Source: Hordeum vulgare subsp. vulgare
Taxonomy: Eukaryota > Streptophyta > Magnoliopsida > Poales > Poaceae
DNA length: 64,000 nucleotides
Reading direction: 5' to 3'
NCBI RefSeq assembly: GCF_904849725.1
Contig: NC_058521.1
Location: 339,558,638 to 339,622,637 of the forward strand
The notes beneath the pieces were generated by a model, which was given only the letters and a program-made list of their open reading frames with translations, had not been told where the DNA came from and ran no database searches. Positions within the stretch are counted from its first letter, which is position 1; every line of letters starts with the position of its first letter. Both the position numbers and the translations under genes were made by a program. Of the stretch, positions 12,224-24,404 are shown in pieces.

Positions 12224-13714
12224 TGCTGATTCTGTGACAACAGACCTTCCCCTGCAACGACACAAGAAGAATGCTGCTAGCACTCCCCGGCAACGAAACT
12301 AGAAGAATGGTGTTGACGGCCCACCAGCGCGTGGGATCGAGGCAGTTTTCGAGGGTAGAGTATTGGACCCAAATTTGTTGATACGCCAGGAAGGAGGTGA
12401 GAGAATACTCTCGAGTATTAGCAGCTGAATGTGTCATATTCAACCACACCTGAAAGATTAGTATATGCAAAGCAAAGAGTTAGCAGCAAAGTAGTATGAT
12501 AACAATGGTGTCAGAAACGATCTATTGATGGCAGACTATTCCTAACTATTGTATCAATGGCGCCAGAAGTAGCCCGTTGACGGAAATTGTCTCTTCCCGT
12601 CAACGACCAGCGAATCAAAATTGTAGCAGGTAACAGAAGTGTAACAAGTAATAGCAGTGGTAGGACAAACTCGTAGGCAATGGGTCGGTGATTTATTTGG
12701 ATGATATTCATCATGCAACAGTTATAACACGGAGAGATATGTGGCTAGCTCCCGTTCATCAATGTGATGTAGGCATGCATTCCGTGTGTCGTCATACGTG
12801 CTTAAGGAAAAGAACTTGCATGACATCTATTGTCCATCCTTCCCGTGGCAGCGGGGTCCAAAAGGAAACTATATGATATTAAGGTTCTCCTTTTAATAAA
12901 GAACCGGGCCAACGCATTAGCACTTGGTGAACACATGAACTCCTCAAACTACGGTCATCACCGGGAGTGGTTCAGGTTATTGTCACTCCGGGGTTGCCGG
13001 ATCATAACACATAGTACGTAACTACAACTTGCAAGATCGGATCTAAAACACACATATATTGGTGACAACATAATAATTCCAGATGAGAAATCATGGCACT
13101 CGGGCCCTAGTGACAAGCATTAAGCATGGCAAAGTAGTAGCAAGATCAATCTCAGAACATAATGGATACTAGGGATCAATCCCCGTCAAAACTAACTCGG
13201 TTACTTGATAGATCTCATCCTACTCATCACCGCCCAGCGAGCCTACAAATAGATTACTCACGAACGACGAAGAGCTTCATGGAATTGGAGAGGGAAGAAG
13301 GTTGATGATGATGATGGTGACGATTTCCCCTCTCCGGAGCCCAAAACGGACTCTAGATCTGCCCTCCAGATGAAGAACAGGATGTGGCGGCGCCTCCGTA
13401 TCGCAAATGCGATGAAATCTTCTCTTTCATTTTTTCTGGGATGAAAGTGAACTTATAGAGCTGATATTGGGGGCGGCAGAGCCACGTGGGCCCCACAAGC
13501 TTGCTAGCCGCTACCATGGGGGTGGCGGCTATAGGGCTTGTGGCCCACTAGCCCATCCCCTCTGGTGGATCTTTGCGCAGGTATTTTTCATATTTTCCAG
13601 AAATATTCTCTGTAAATTTTCAGGACGTTTTGAGAACTTCCATTTCTGCACAAAAAACAACACCAAGGCAATTCTGTTGAAAACAGCGTGAGTCCAGGTT
13701 AGTTCCATTAAAAT
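12224..13714 (-). repeat. Gypsy-A 5' LTR, truncated at its 5' end
   Basis: It is homologous to 1-1459. The minus-strand 3' end is ...CAGAATCAGCA at 12224, next to the PBS. Homology stops at 13714, so about 66 bases equivalent to 1460-1525 are missing and the TG start is gone. A TATA-like CTATAAG lies at 13452-13458 (minus). The break abuts relic H1, so the original insertion site duplication cannot be seen here. Confidence 0.87.
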
Positions 13715-14916
13715 AATTGGTGTTGTCGTACACACGTGCCCTCCATAGATGGAACCCAGGGCTCGGCGTGCGTGCTGCTCGAGGCCTTGGAACATCTTCA
13801 GCGTAGGCGCTACAGCCCCTGCCCTCGTTCGCCTCGTCCGTGGCCTGCTCCACAAGGGACGCATCACCGCCTACTTGCCCCTGAAGTGACGCCAGTTCAG
13901 CCGCGATGGTGGCCTAGGCCTGAAGCGCGGCTTCCTCCTCGCCTTCTACAAGAGTAAGAGCCTTTGTGAGACAATCTATCTCGCGCTACAACTCTGCTCA
14001 CCGAGTCGTGAAGTGGCTCTCCTGCAGCTCCATTTTTCTATAATCCTTGCGGGCCTGATCGACCTGCGCGTCGATATCCCCTTGGATCTTTTCTAGTCGT
14101 TGGTTGTAGGAGGTTGTGGCAACAGTAACGTCTCTATCCAGCACCTCCAACTACTCGCGCTCCAAGTCCAGCACCGACAACGTCAAGGAAAGTTTTTGCT
14201 CGAGGACACGGAGGTCTGCCTCGTGAAGGGTGGGCTCGCGTGCTCCATCCACATTGACCCTCCGCTCATGAAGTGGCTGCTCCAAAACGGCGTTTGAAGC
14301 CTAAAGCTCCTGCTCCCGGGCCTCTACGGCGTAATGGTGCTCGACTGCCTCTTCGGCTTTGTGGAGGGAAAAATCGCCCGCTTCCATCGCCTCGGCGGTG
14401 GATATTTCGACCTTCATCCACACCTCCTTGTGTTGGCGACAACTCAGCTTTACGGCCACATCAAGCTGATGCCACCCGTGAGCCAAGCGCATGTGCTCCT
14501 CGTTGTAGCGCGCGTTGGCCCTAAAGCTTTGTCCCGAGCTTCCCAACATGATCAAGGCGTTCTGTTGGAGGTCATGGCGGTGCGTTTTCCAGGAGGCCAC
14601 AAGTGCCAGGGCCAGTCAAGCTCGGGATAAGCGCTTCGTCCGTCAACGGGGACCTAGAGGCTCGAGCGCCGCTCGTCGGGGGCTGGGAACCAATTGATGC
14701 TCACCCCACCCCATCAAGGCCAGGCATCGCGCGCGGAGGGCCGGCAGCCCCCTTCAAGGCCGTTGGCTCCTCGAAGCTGTCTGCAGCGTTGGTCGAGGCA
14801 ACTGAGGTGGCTAGCGGCTCCGTTCCCTCTGGCTCAACACTAGCCATGTAGGAAGGTGCCCCCGAGGTACCCATGAATGCGTCTTCACTCGCAAAGCTTC
14901 CCGTAGGGGGTCCTAT
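13715..14916 (-). pseudogene. Relic H1: coiled-coil retroelement ORF, downstream part
   Basis: On the minus strand a long frame can be followed from 14916 to about 13740, with several in-frame stops (TAG-type, for example after ...EAREQEL near 14301). The predicted product is alanine/glutamate/glutamine-rich with heptad-like coiled-coil character, preceded by a Ser/Pro/Glu-rich segment. It continues in frame across CACTA-1 into 33398-33219: the codons on both sides join when CACTA-1 and one TAT are left out. The composition resembles the coiled-coil half of the antisense ORF of Tat-type Gypsy elements, and I take it as a remnant of such an element. No function can be assigned. Confidence 0.6.
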
Positions 14917-15450
14917 CACTACTGAAATTCAGAAATTTGCCGTCTGCCACGGCGGACGGCATAGGGGGGAACCACGGACGGCAAAGGCTTTGCCGTCGGT
15001 CAGCAGACGGCAAAATAGATGGTAAAAAAAATCCGGCTAAGAGGTTCTTTGCCGTCTGCTTTTGTAAAGCGGACGACAAAGAATTTTTGCCATGAGGGGG
15101 CAGACGGCAAATTAACAGCCCCGTTAAGTATTAACGACATGCCTCCTCTCTTTGCCGTCTGCCATCCCCCCCTTTGCCATGTGGGGGCAGACGACAAAGA
15201 GGGGAGAGAGAGGGGGCTGATTCACCCCTTTGCCGTCTGCCCACCCCCCTTGCCATGTGGGGGCAGACGACAAAGAGGGGAGAGAGAGGGGGCGGATTCC
15301 CCCTTTGCCGTCTGCCTACACCCCTTTGCCATGTGGGGGAAGACGGCAAAGAGGGGAGAGAGAGGGGGCAGATTCCCCCCTTTGCCGTCTGCCTACACCC
15401 CTTTGCCATGTGGGGCCAAATGGCAAAGGGGGGAACCAGCCCCTTTTTAA
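14917..15450. repeat. CACTA-1 3' terminal and subterminal repeats
   Basis: The terminal CACTA repeat is followed by about ten copies of TTTGCCGTCTGCC or its inverse GGCAGACGGCAAA, arranged as short inverted pairs in 70-80 base units with AGAGAGGGGG spacers. Such subterminal motifs are the binding sites of the TNPA-type protein in En/Spm elements; that they do this here is inference. Confidence 0.88.
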
Positions 15451-15489
15451 TTTATTTTTATTTATATCCAGCATTTTTAACAATGATCA

Positions 15490-15491
<2 letters not shown>

Positions 15492-15543
<52 letters not shown>
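15492..15543. repeat. (TA)n microsatellite
   Basis: About 26 uninterrupted TA units. The corresponding place in CACTA-2 (near 50388-50397) has only about five, so the tract has expanded in this copy. Confidence 0.95.
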
Positions 15544-15546
<3 letters not shown>

Positions 15547-15880
15547 ACATAAATAAATTTCTTTCCGTACAGATAACCATATTAAAATAACTCGCATCCA
15601 TAATGCATACATATTATGCAAGTTGCATCCGTACCAAACCATATATTACACCAGTTTCATCCACATGCATACAAAGTTTCATATATATCCATATACTACA
15701 ATAGTTTCAATACAAGCCATGGTACAACAAATCATCTTCAAGCATTCCATCAATATAATCCAAGCTTCCCGTGAAGTGAAGGTAATCTGCAAAATGACAA
15801 ATAAGAAAGTTAGAAGAATAATACTAGATGAAGAAGTGTATATATTGTTTATTTCGGAAAGAAATTAGCTAAGTATAGAC
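15544..15880 (-). other. CACTA-1 3' block (transcript 3' end?)
   Basis: This block is inverse-matched by 50080-50390 of CACTA-2. Read on minus, it follows a splice-acceptor-like TTTTGCAG (about 15786-15793), then lacks an ORF. It may be a 3' untranslated exon of the second gene; this is inference from conservation and the acceptor-like site only. Confidence 0.4.
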
Positions 15881-16415
15881 CATTTAGGAGCTAACTAAGC
15901 TAATTATGTCATCTAGCTGGAACCCTAGCTAACTATAGGTCGTTTCGGAGCAAATTATGCTTATTAAGCTATTTTGGATCTAGCTAGGCTAATTATAGGC
16001 CATTTAATACCTAAGTTAGGGGGAATAGTTCATCTTGCAACTACGTAAGCCTTATTATGTCATTTAGGAGAGAAGTTAGCTAACTGTAGGTCATTTTTTA
16101 TTAAATACGTCATTCTGGAGCTAACTAAGCTAATTATGTCATTTCGTAGGATAATTAGCCAATTTAGCCTTTCTTGGATGACTCTAAGCTACGTAGAAGA
16201 AGAGAAAGAGAAGAAGAAGTAAAAGAAGAAGGAGAAGGAGGAGGAGGAGAAGGAGAAGGAAGAGGAGAAGAAGAAGAAAAGAAGAAAATAAGAAGGAGAA
16301 GGAGAAGGAGGAAGAAGGAGGAAGAAGAAGGAGAAGGAGGAGCTCCTTCTCCTTCTTCATGTCCTTCTTCTCCTTCTTCTTATCCTCCTCCTTCTCCTTC
16401 TTCTTCTTCTCCCCC
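15881..16415. repeat. CACTA-1 hairpin tandem array, unit before CACTA-3
   Basis: AT-rich text built from CTAACTAAGCTAATTATGTC-like words is followed by a purine tract and a pyrimidine tract that are inverse complements meeting at GGAGCTCC (about 16339-16345). The unit resumes at 22443 after CACTA-3. Unit period is about 700 bases. Confidence 0.88.
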
Positions 16416-17289
16416 CACTACAAGAAATAAGCTTGTTTATGACAAAAAATATTGACGGCGGTTTTATTGGTCATAGATGTATGACTAAAATCTACAAAAA
16501 GGTCATGAGGTGTCTAAGAGGGTCCAATCCGTAGAATTTTTTGACCATCTCTATCAAGAAGGTCATAATCCCATTGCCCAAAAAGGTCACTGGCATGTCT
16601 AGCTCTATTTATGCCCGCATTGTAGGTCCTCCATGACAAAATTAAGAAGGTCATAGGCTTAAACAGAGGTGACTGGGCAAAAAACTCAACAATTTCGCCT
16701 ATGTGTCTTGTATAGGTGTTGACAAGGCCACAAATGGAAAATGAATTTTACGTCCAAATAAAATGAAAACTCCCTTTAGCAACATTGTTTGCCATTCCAA
16801 GATGCACCCTTGTGCAAAATTGTTTGACCGATTTCCTTCTGATTCCATCTGATTTCCTTCTGATTCGGCAGAAAACTCTTTAAATGGAAAAAATAGCTTT
16901 AGACGCCCGCCACGTGGCTCCAGAGTGTGACCCCCTTCATGAACGGCACCATCATGTTCACTTGAGGGTGCAAACAACCACACAATAGGTTACTTCTCAT
17001 TCGTGGAAACATTTATGCCTTAGATCGATGACATGCCGCACATCCACCCGATATTCATGTGTGGTAGCAGTCGGGCGGGTTCACGTGGTCCTAGACGAGG
17101 CCGCCGGATCCTTCATCGATGTGGATGCAGTTAGTACTTGCCCTCCTTCTTCGGTCAAGAGGGTAGAAAAAATTAGAAGAAAAATAAAAAGAAGAACACA
17201 ATTGCATGAGCTTGATTCCTATTGGTGGAAACATTTGTTCCACAGATCGATGACATGGCGCATATCCATCCATCTATCCATCTAGCTCT

Positions 17290-17880
17290 CCACCCCCACA
17301 TCCCTCCATCCACCCATACAGAAAAGGAGAAAAAAATATGAGCCCACGAGAGAGATAGCCCACCTAACTCCAGCGTCACCCCCCTCCTCTCTGTCTCGTA
17401 ACCTGGCTCCTCTCTCTCCATGATCCCCTCTTCCTCGCCGCCGCCACCACCCACGCCGGCCTATTCCGGTGAGCTCCGACAACGGGAAGCACTCCCCCGA
17501 GCTCCGCAAGCTCCACGCCTCCTTCCCCTTCGTCCAGAATCCGTGCTCCCGCCCTCCATTGTTCCCCGTGGCTAGCTAGGGTTTCGACCGCCACCTCATC
17601 TCCGGCGACGGTGAGTCCAGCAGCCTGCGGATCCGGCACCGGGCTATCCCAGGTTGGTACTTCCACTCATTCCTTGCACAGATTCTTCCTCCCCACCTCA
17701 CCGTCTCCTTGTTTTGTTCCCCTTCCTACAACATGGCACGGATGGGACGGCGATGGCAGCAGGAGGTCGCGTTCCATCTACAAGCACCGCCGCCGCCGCG
17801 CGCACGCTTCATCTTGCACGCTCCACGGCATGTTGCAAGTCCCCGCCGAGAACGTTAGGGAACTGTCAGGGTTCGTCCTT
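17290..17880 (+). other. GC-rich gene-like stretch in CACTA-3, identity unknown
   Basis: A C-rich leader, short ATG frames (for example from 17420 and 17743) and a donor-like ACGGTGAGTCC at about 17607 look like the 5' end of a plant gene with a first intron. Translations in all plus frames are short, Ser/Pro/Arg-rich and unrecognised. It could be a captured gene end, a promoter of a non-coding transcript or plain GC-rich transposon DNA. Confidence 0.25.
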
Positions 17881-19389
17881 CTTGGGGCACTACATATTGG
17901 GTTCTTGGCTCACCCACATCTTATGCTTTGGAAGCCAACACAACAAGCTACTTGCCTACTTGTATCTCCTCCCGGTTAGCTCATCCTTACTCAACCTTTT
18001 TGATAACCTACGTGTACCACTGATTCAGTTTTGTTGATGTCCACAATTCACTGTATTTTCCATCAGACTATCATTTTTCTTGATATGGAAATTTGGAGAA
18101 GTTTATAGTCTGTAGAGCGTAGACTGAATCTCCTTTTAAATGCTACATTGATGGCTGCTGGTGATCATATTTAAGGAACATTTCCATGTCTCCAGCTTAT
18201 ATTGTTTGACCCTAGAACAAACATGTAGAAAATAAACTTCTTGATAAAATATTTTCTGTATCATGGTTTCAGAACACTACACATTCTAGGATTTCAACGA
18301 ATTGACTGGTAGGACAAACTCTTCAGTGATACAACCATGTCCGGCCCTGTTATGTAGTTGTACGAGTCCTGTTGATGATTGTATATTGGACGAGTGGGCC
18401 ATGCCCACGTGTTCCGTTGGAAATCATAAATGTGTGGTTTTCTGAAAAAACTGATGCAGAATAAGTGTAGTTGACAGTTTTTCAAGCTGAAGTGCACTTA
18501 TAAGGTTTATTGAATGAATTATACATTATATTTCAAGACATATAGCAGCCTCTTTGTGTCGCATTGTTTGAAAAACCAAATCTCTGTCTGTGTCTGTGTC
18601 TGTGCAACATAGGCGACTGCTTGCTGCCACTAGCACTCGATAATCCTTGTGTCTTGTATCATATATAGTAGTATAGGTCGGTTTAGATTTTCTTAGCTTA
18701 TAAGGCATAAGCCTGCTATAAGCAAGTAAGCTTGCTGTAGCATTTGAGATGAGTCAATAAAGATTCATACTACTAGCTCTTGTGTTTGTGTGAGTGAAAA
18801 AACAGGGAAGGAAGGAAGGACGGTGTGTGTGTGCATCACATCCTTCAGGAAAAGAGTCCTGGTGAGAGCTAGTAGCTAGCTCTAACAGAGAAAAGCAGCT
18901 GTCAACATTTTAATACTGCTAGATTTCATGATATATGCCAGAACTGAATTTGCAAGATGCTATAACCGGTGAATGAACAAGAACTTGCATTGGTAGGCAT
19001 GAAATTTCTGCTCCGAACATAGGAAGTTGCAGCAAGCATTCTTCTACTTATGCAAAGATTAAAATCCTCAGACATATTTCTGCTCCGAACTAAGTTTACC
19101 ATCTGCTTGGACTGCATTGGCACACATGAGATTTTTATATCAGGAACAAATGTTAGATGTAGCTATATTTGTAGATAATTATAAGACCTCTACTTTTATC
19201 ATGTATCTTCTTCCAAATGTCCTACCTATCCATTGTACATTTCTTCTTTCAGTGCAATTCTACTTCTCTTGAAATATTAATTAATGAACACTTGTTACTT
19301 TTTGTGCATGGAGAAGTGTGAAGCCAGCAAGAATGTAGAAACTAGCTCAGTTGTGCTACACGTGAGTCAGCTGTGAGGACCCAATTGAT

Positions 19390-19745
19390 CTGGTTGCTTG
19401 CTTGTCTGAATTTGGTGCCCATTAGTTCAGTTGTTACACGCCTGTCTGAATTTTTCCGGTGCCACTGATGTCAGACATCATACCTCCGGCTCTGCTTCAG
19501 AGCAAGATAAGCATTGTAGTGTTCGCCAATTGATTTTGCTTGCTGCTACAAATTTACTACAATTTAGTTATATGCGTATCTGAATTTTTGTTGAGTGCTT
19601 GCTTGCTGCTACAAATTCACTAGAATTTAGTTATATGTGTATCTGAATTTTGTTGAGTGTTTGCTTGCTGCTAAAGAATTAGTTGCCGAATTTAGTTCCA
19701 TGCGTGTCTGAATTTTGTTAGGTGCTACTTCTGTCAGACAAGAAT
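19390..19745. repeat. Degenerate tandem repeat, about 70-85 base units
   Basis: Three to four copies share CTTGCTGCTA(C/A)A, AATTTAGTTATATG and GTCTGAATTTT(G)TTGAGTGC blocks in the same order. The array is inside CACTA-3. Confidence 0.7.
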
Positions 19746-22442
19746 ACCTGCTCTTCCCCTAACTTCTAGATAGAATCATATTAATAGAGTATCTATAGGC
19801 CGAATATAACTGTTGTTGTTCTGGCAATTGACAGGATGATTTCCTGCCCCGGACGGCTACCCCCTTAGAAGATATTTTCAAGTCGATTCTCTGGTATGGA
19901 CATGCCACCAATGCTGTTATATGTTTGTATTTACTTCTTATAGTTATATGATTGTAGCACACACTTCCACATCATGTAATTTCGTACTTCCATATTTCCC
20001 TTTTACTCCAATCGAATATTAATAAGCCAATGACAGTCCTTAGCTGTATCAGGTGAAAACTAAGTACTGCAATGTGATATCGATCGATCGATTCTTTAGT
20101 TACCTCTGTTGCCTAATTTAGGCCCTCAAAGTGCCAAGTGGCAACTGTATATATCCCTTCATTGGGAAATATCATGATTCTAATGTGACAGATCACTGTG
20201 ATAGGCTTTTGCCTTGCTATCTGAGCACGAGTTTACCCCTAGATAATTATTTTCTTCTGGTTTCTGGTATAGTTACTACCAAAGTGCACATATTGGTTTT
20301 GCCTTCTTACCCTACTATATGAAATACTACTCGTGTTTACCTTGGTGCCCTTCCCCACTATATCTTTTGTCTGCCATAGATGTTGGTTAATCAACTCTGC
20401 TTTAGTTAGCTCAAACTACTAAGGAACATCATACAAAAATCAATACGATACTCAATCATGGATAAATGGCAGAAGCTAGAACCAACACATAGGCCAATAG
20501 AGTTTTGTTTTTAGATTTCTGCATGTGTATCGATGCTGATGACAATTTGTTCTTGATCGACGCTTACTTTTTTTATATGAATATGCTAAGTCAGAGTTAG
20601 AAAATTTTAATACTCCCTTGGTCCCTCTAATGCATATACCAACTTCCTACTAGATAAGCGACAATTAATATGGATCAGAGTGGTAAAAGAGTCCACGAAA
20701 AATCTAATAATAATATATCTATTTGCCCCCTTGACGGGTCAGTTTTCTTTTCTTTAAACCTTCCTTGTAGCTTAAATATTGTGTCTGTTGGCCCATTCTT
20801 TGATAAAATTTCAGGCTGTGGTTTTTTTGCCCCACAGTAAGCAGTCAAAAAACAAATCTAACACTACCATATTCACCTCACCAATCTAAATAATCTCATA
20901 GTATATATACCAGTGATAATAATAATAGTCAAAGATGGAGCAGTTTCGTGGTCCAGTTTCTAAAAACACCGCGTATGTTTTTGCCGGAGTTAGTAGCTGA
21001 CTGCTAAATAAGGTTTGCCGGAGTTAGTAGCTGACTGGAAAAGGGTGTCGTATTTTGCAGCAGGAAACCAAAAAAACCAATATTTAAAACATTGAGAAAA
21101 CATAAAAAAGTGGCTGCAAACCCTTTGATGGTCCATCATGTTGTTTATATGTGATCTTCGGTTTCTAGATGCACTTATGTCACTATTAGTCAAATTTTAT
21201 TTCCGTTGCTTCTGCTGACATATAACAAAATGGTAAAATCAAACCACACAAACACACTTTTAGGTATGATTGACTACTTCCAATTATGTGAGGAAAGCAT
21301 TGATAGATATAAAAAACTGGAGCTATATTTGGTGTCCCCTTTCTTGCTTCTCCATCAGACCCTGGACCAAGCAGAAATATCATGTGTTCTGCAATCTTAT
21401 AGTTTTTCTTTGCTTATTTATAATGTATTCTTGTTGTATGTGCTTTCGCTCACAATTTATTAGAGCATATGCTTGTTTCTATAACGTTTTGTCCATGTCT
21501 AATTAAATCTTGATCCTGTAGTACTTTATGATTGAGAAATAGACATTGAGGAACACTATTACATATATTTTATGAACCCTGTTGGGATGCTCTGCAGGAG
21601 ATACTGAAACATAATTCCTAACCTGGGAAGATAATGGAGACTTCTACACATGTTCCTTCGTTCCTCCAGAGTAATAAAGAAGATATGGCAGCTGGGGCTT
21701 CAATTGTATCACCCACACTTAGTATACACACATGAATATAGTTACAAGTCAAATCACATATTGTGCTCATTTTGCAATGTAATGTAGGACCAGTTAACTG
21801 TTAGTCATTGTAACATGTTTGATCGAGATGAAGCTTCATTGCACCTTTCATTCTCTTTACGTGCTCATTTTAGCAATAGTTACTAGGTTCTAGGGCTGGA
21901 GCTGTAACTGGATGAAGCTTCATTGCAACTGGATTTGTAGTGGAGATGAAGGCCAAACTATTTTATGTGGTGCATGTTTGTAAAGTTTCTGCAACGATGC
22001 TTATTGCTTAAATGATTGGGACTATTTAACATAATTTTTTTTCATCGGAATTATCTACGATGCCTAGTATATGAAAACTGTACAAAAATAAGGTGGCCCA
22101 TTTAGGTGTCTGATATGGGTTGGGCTAGTAAAATTGTGACCTTATTTTTTAGTCATTGGTGATCCGCCACACCATCAGCTTAGCCACGTGGCTGATGCCA
22201 TGTCAGCTCCCATGTGGTTCAGGTACACATGTAATGACCAAAAAAAATTGGTCAAAGATTTTATGACCTAAGTTTTTTGGTCAAAGAATACTTGACCAAA
22301 ATACTGAAAAGGTCATGGTTGTTCGTTCTTGACGGCCAACTGTTGACCCTCTGAATTTGGTCAAAAAAAGGTCGTAACATGATACCAATGACGATTCTTT
22401 GACCAAAATGGTGGGTCATTATCGATAATATTTCTTGTAGTG

Positions 22443-24380
22443 TCCTCTTCTTCTTCCTTCCTTTCATTTTTCCTCTTTCTTGCCCTCTTGTCCCCTTCTT
22501 TGGGCTAAATTGGCTAAGAATGCCTTTTTGGAGCTAATTATGTAATTTCGAGCATAATAAGCTAAGTATAGGTCATGTTTTATTAAATAGACCATTTAGG
22601 AGCTAACTAAGCTAATTATGTCAACTAGGTGGAACCCTAGCTAACTATAGGTTGTTTTAGAGCTAACTTGGTTAAAATAGATCATTCCGGAGCAAACTAT
22701 GCTTATTAAGCCATTTTGGATCTAGCTAGGCTAATTATAGGCCATTTAATACCTAAGTTAGGGGAATAGGTCTTCTTGCAACTATGTAAGCCTTATTATG
22801 TCATTTAGGAGATAACTTAGCTAACTGTAGGTCATTTTTTATTAAATAGGTCATTTTGGAGCTAACTAAGCTAATTATGTCATTTTGTAGGATAATTAGC
22901 CAATTTAGCCTTTCTTGGATGAGTGTAAGCTACGTAGAAGAAGAGAAAGCGAAGAAGAAGTAAAAGAAGGAGGAGGAGGAGGAGGAGAAGGAGAAGGAAG
23001 AGGAGAAGAAGAAGAAAAGAAGAAAGAGAAGGAGAAGGAGGAAGAAGGAGGAAGAAGAAGGAGAAGGAGGAGCTCCTTCTCCTTCTTCTCCTCCTTCTCC
23101 TTCTTCGTATCCTCCTCCCTCTACTTCTTCTTCTCCTCCTTTTCTTCTTCTTCCTTCCTTTCATTTTTCCTCTTTCTTCTCCTCTTGTCCCCTTCTTCGG
23201 GCTAAATTGGCTAAGAATGCCTTTTTGGAGATAATTATGTCATTTCGAGGATAATTAGCTAAGTATAGGTCATGTTTTATTAAATAGACCATTTAGGAGC
23301 TAACTAAGCTAATTATGTCATCTAGGTGGAACCTTAGCTAACTATAGGTCGTTTCCGAGCTAACTTGGGTAAAATAGGTCATTCCGGAGCAAACTATGCT
23401 TATTAAGCCATTTTGGATCTAGCTAGGTAATTATAGGCCACTTAATACCTAAGTTAGGGGGAATAGGTCATCTTGCAGCTACATAAGCCTTATTATGTGA
23501 CTTAGGCGAGAACTTAGCTAACTGTAGGTCATTTTTTATTAAATAGTCATTTTGGAGCTAACTAAGCTAATTATGTCATTTCGTAGGATAATTAGCCAGT
23601 TTAGCCTTTCTTGGATGAGTCTAAGCTACGTAGAAGAAGAGAAAGAGAAGAAGAAGTAAAAGAAGGAGGAGGAGGAGGAGGAGGAGAAGGAGAAGGAAGA
23701 GGAGAAGAAGAAGAAAAGAAGAAGGAGAAGGAGAAGGAGGAAGAGGGACGAAGAAGAAGGAGAAGGAGGAGCTCCTTCTCCTTCTTCTCCTCCTTCTTCT
23801 CCTTCTTCTTATCCTCCTCCCTCTCCTTCTTCTTCTTCTCCTCTTCTTCTTCTTCTTCCTTCCTTTCATTTTTCCTCTTTCTTCTCCTCTTGTCCCTTTC
23901 TTCGGGCTAAATTGGCTTAGAATGCCTTTTTGGAGCTAATTATGTCATTTCGAGGATAATTAGCTAAGTATAGGTCACGTTTTATTAAATAGACCATTTA
24001 GGAGATAACTAAGATAATTATGTCATCTAGGTGGAACCCTAGCTAACTATACGTCGTTTTGGAGCTAACTTGGGTAAAATAGGTCATTCCGGAGCAATAT
24101 ATGCTTATTAAGCCATTTTGGATCTATCTAGGCTAATTATAGTCCAGTTAATACCTAAGTTAGGGGGAATAGGTCATCTTGCAGCTACGTAAGCCTTATT
24201 ATGTCATTTAGGAGAGAACTTACCTAACTATAGGTCATTTTTTATTAAATAGGTCATTTTGGAGCTAACTAAGCTAATTATGTCATTTCGTAGGATAATT
24301 AGCCAATTTAGCCTTTCTTGGAGCTAACTAAGCTAATTATGTCATTTAGATGGAAGTCGAGCTATTTTTTATTAAAACAC
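22443..24380. repeat. CACTA-1 hairpin tandem array, further units
   Basis: Two full units and a partial third follow. Purine/pyrimidine palindrome centres lie at 23070-23075 and 23769-23774, 699 bases apart. Each unit carries a spaced series of CTAACTAAGCTAATTATGTC, GGTCATTTTTTATTAAATAGG and TTAGCCTTTCTTGGATGAG words. The Glu/Arg/Ser-rich ORFs here are artefacts of the GAA/GGA repeats. Confidence 0.9.
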
Positions 24381-24404
24381 TAGAAATAACATACCATTAT
24401 CGTC

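Larger units (their letters stand above)
1..13714 (-). mobile_element. Gypsy-A, non-autonomous LTR retrotransposon
   Basis: The element reads on the minus strand: 5' LTR (12224-13714), primer-binding site, gag, protease, LTR-like segment, accessory ORF, long untranslated region, polypurine tract, 3' LTR (1-1525, running off the window start). The two LTRs are clearly homologous, with 8 mismatches in the first 120 aligned bases (1-120 against 12236-12355). Between protease and the accessory ORF there is less than 0.8 kb, so no reverse transcriptase or integrase is encoded. Mobilisation would need these in trans. The gag/protease style resembles Triticeae Gypsy families of the Fatima/Sabrina/WHAM kind, but I cannot assign the family without a database. 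All ORFs carry stops or frameshifts. Confidence 0.9.
16416..22442. mobile_element. CACTA-3, non-autonomous CACTA-like element nested in CACTA-1
   Basis: Ends are CACTACAAGAAATA at 16416 and its inverse at 22442 (14-bp terminal repeat). They are flanked by CCC on the left and TCC on the right, an imperfect 3-bp duplication. Subterminal regions (16440-16690 and 22050-22420) are rich in GGTCAT/GACC words in both orientations. The hairpin array of CACTA-1 continues on both sides. I see no transposase. The interior has a GC-rich, gene-like stretch (17290-17870) followed by AT-rich DNA. Spliceable sites are present (for example GGCGACGGTGAGTCC near 17605), but no protein I recognise. Short direct repeats lie at 17000/17223 and in 19390-19740. 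Confidence 0.75.

Noticed and set aside
15019..15590. Overlapping 100-140 codon ORFs rich in Cys/Arg/Pro
   Set aside because: Formed by the TTTGCCGTC subterminal repeats and the (TA)n tract.
20625..20960. Possible Stowaway-type MITE starting TACTCCCTTGGTCCCTCT
   Set aside because: The 5' end resembles a Stowaway terminus, but no matching inverted end or TA duplication is found.
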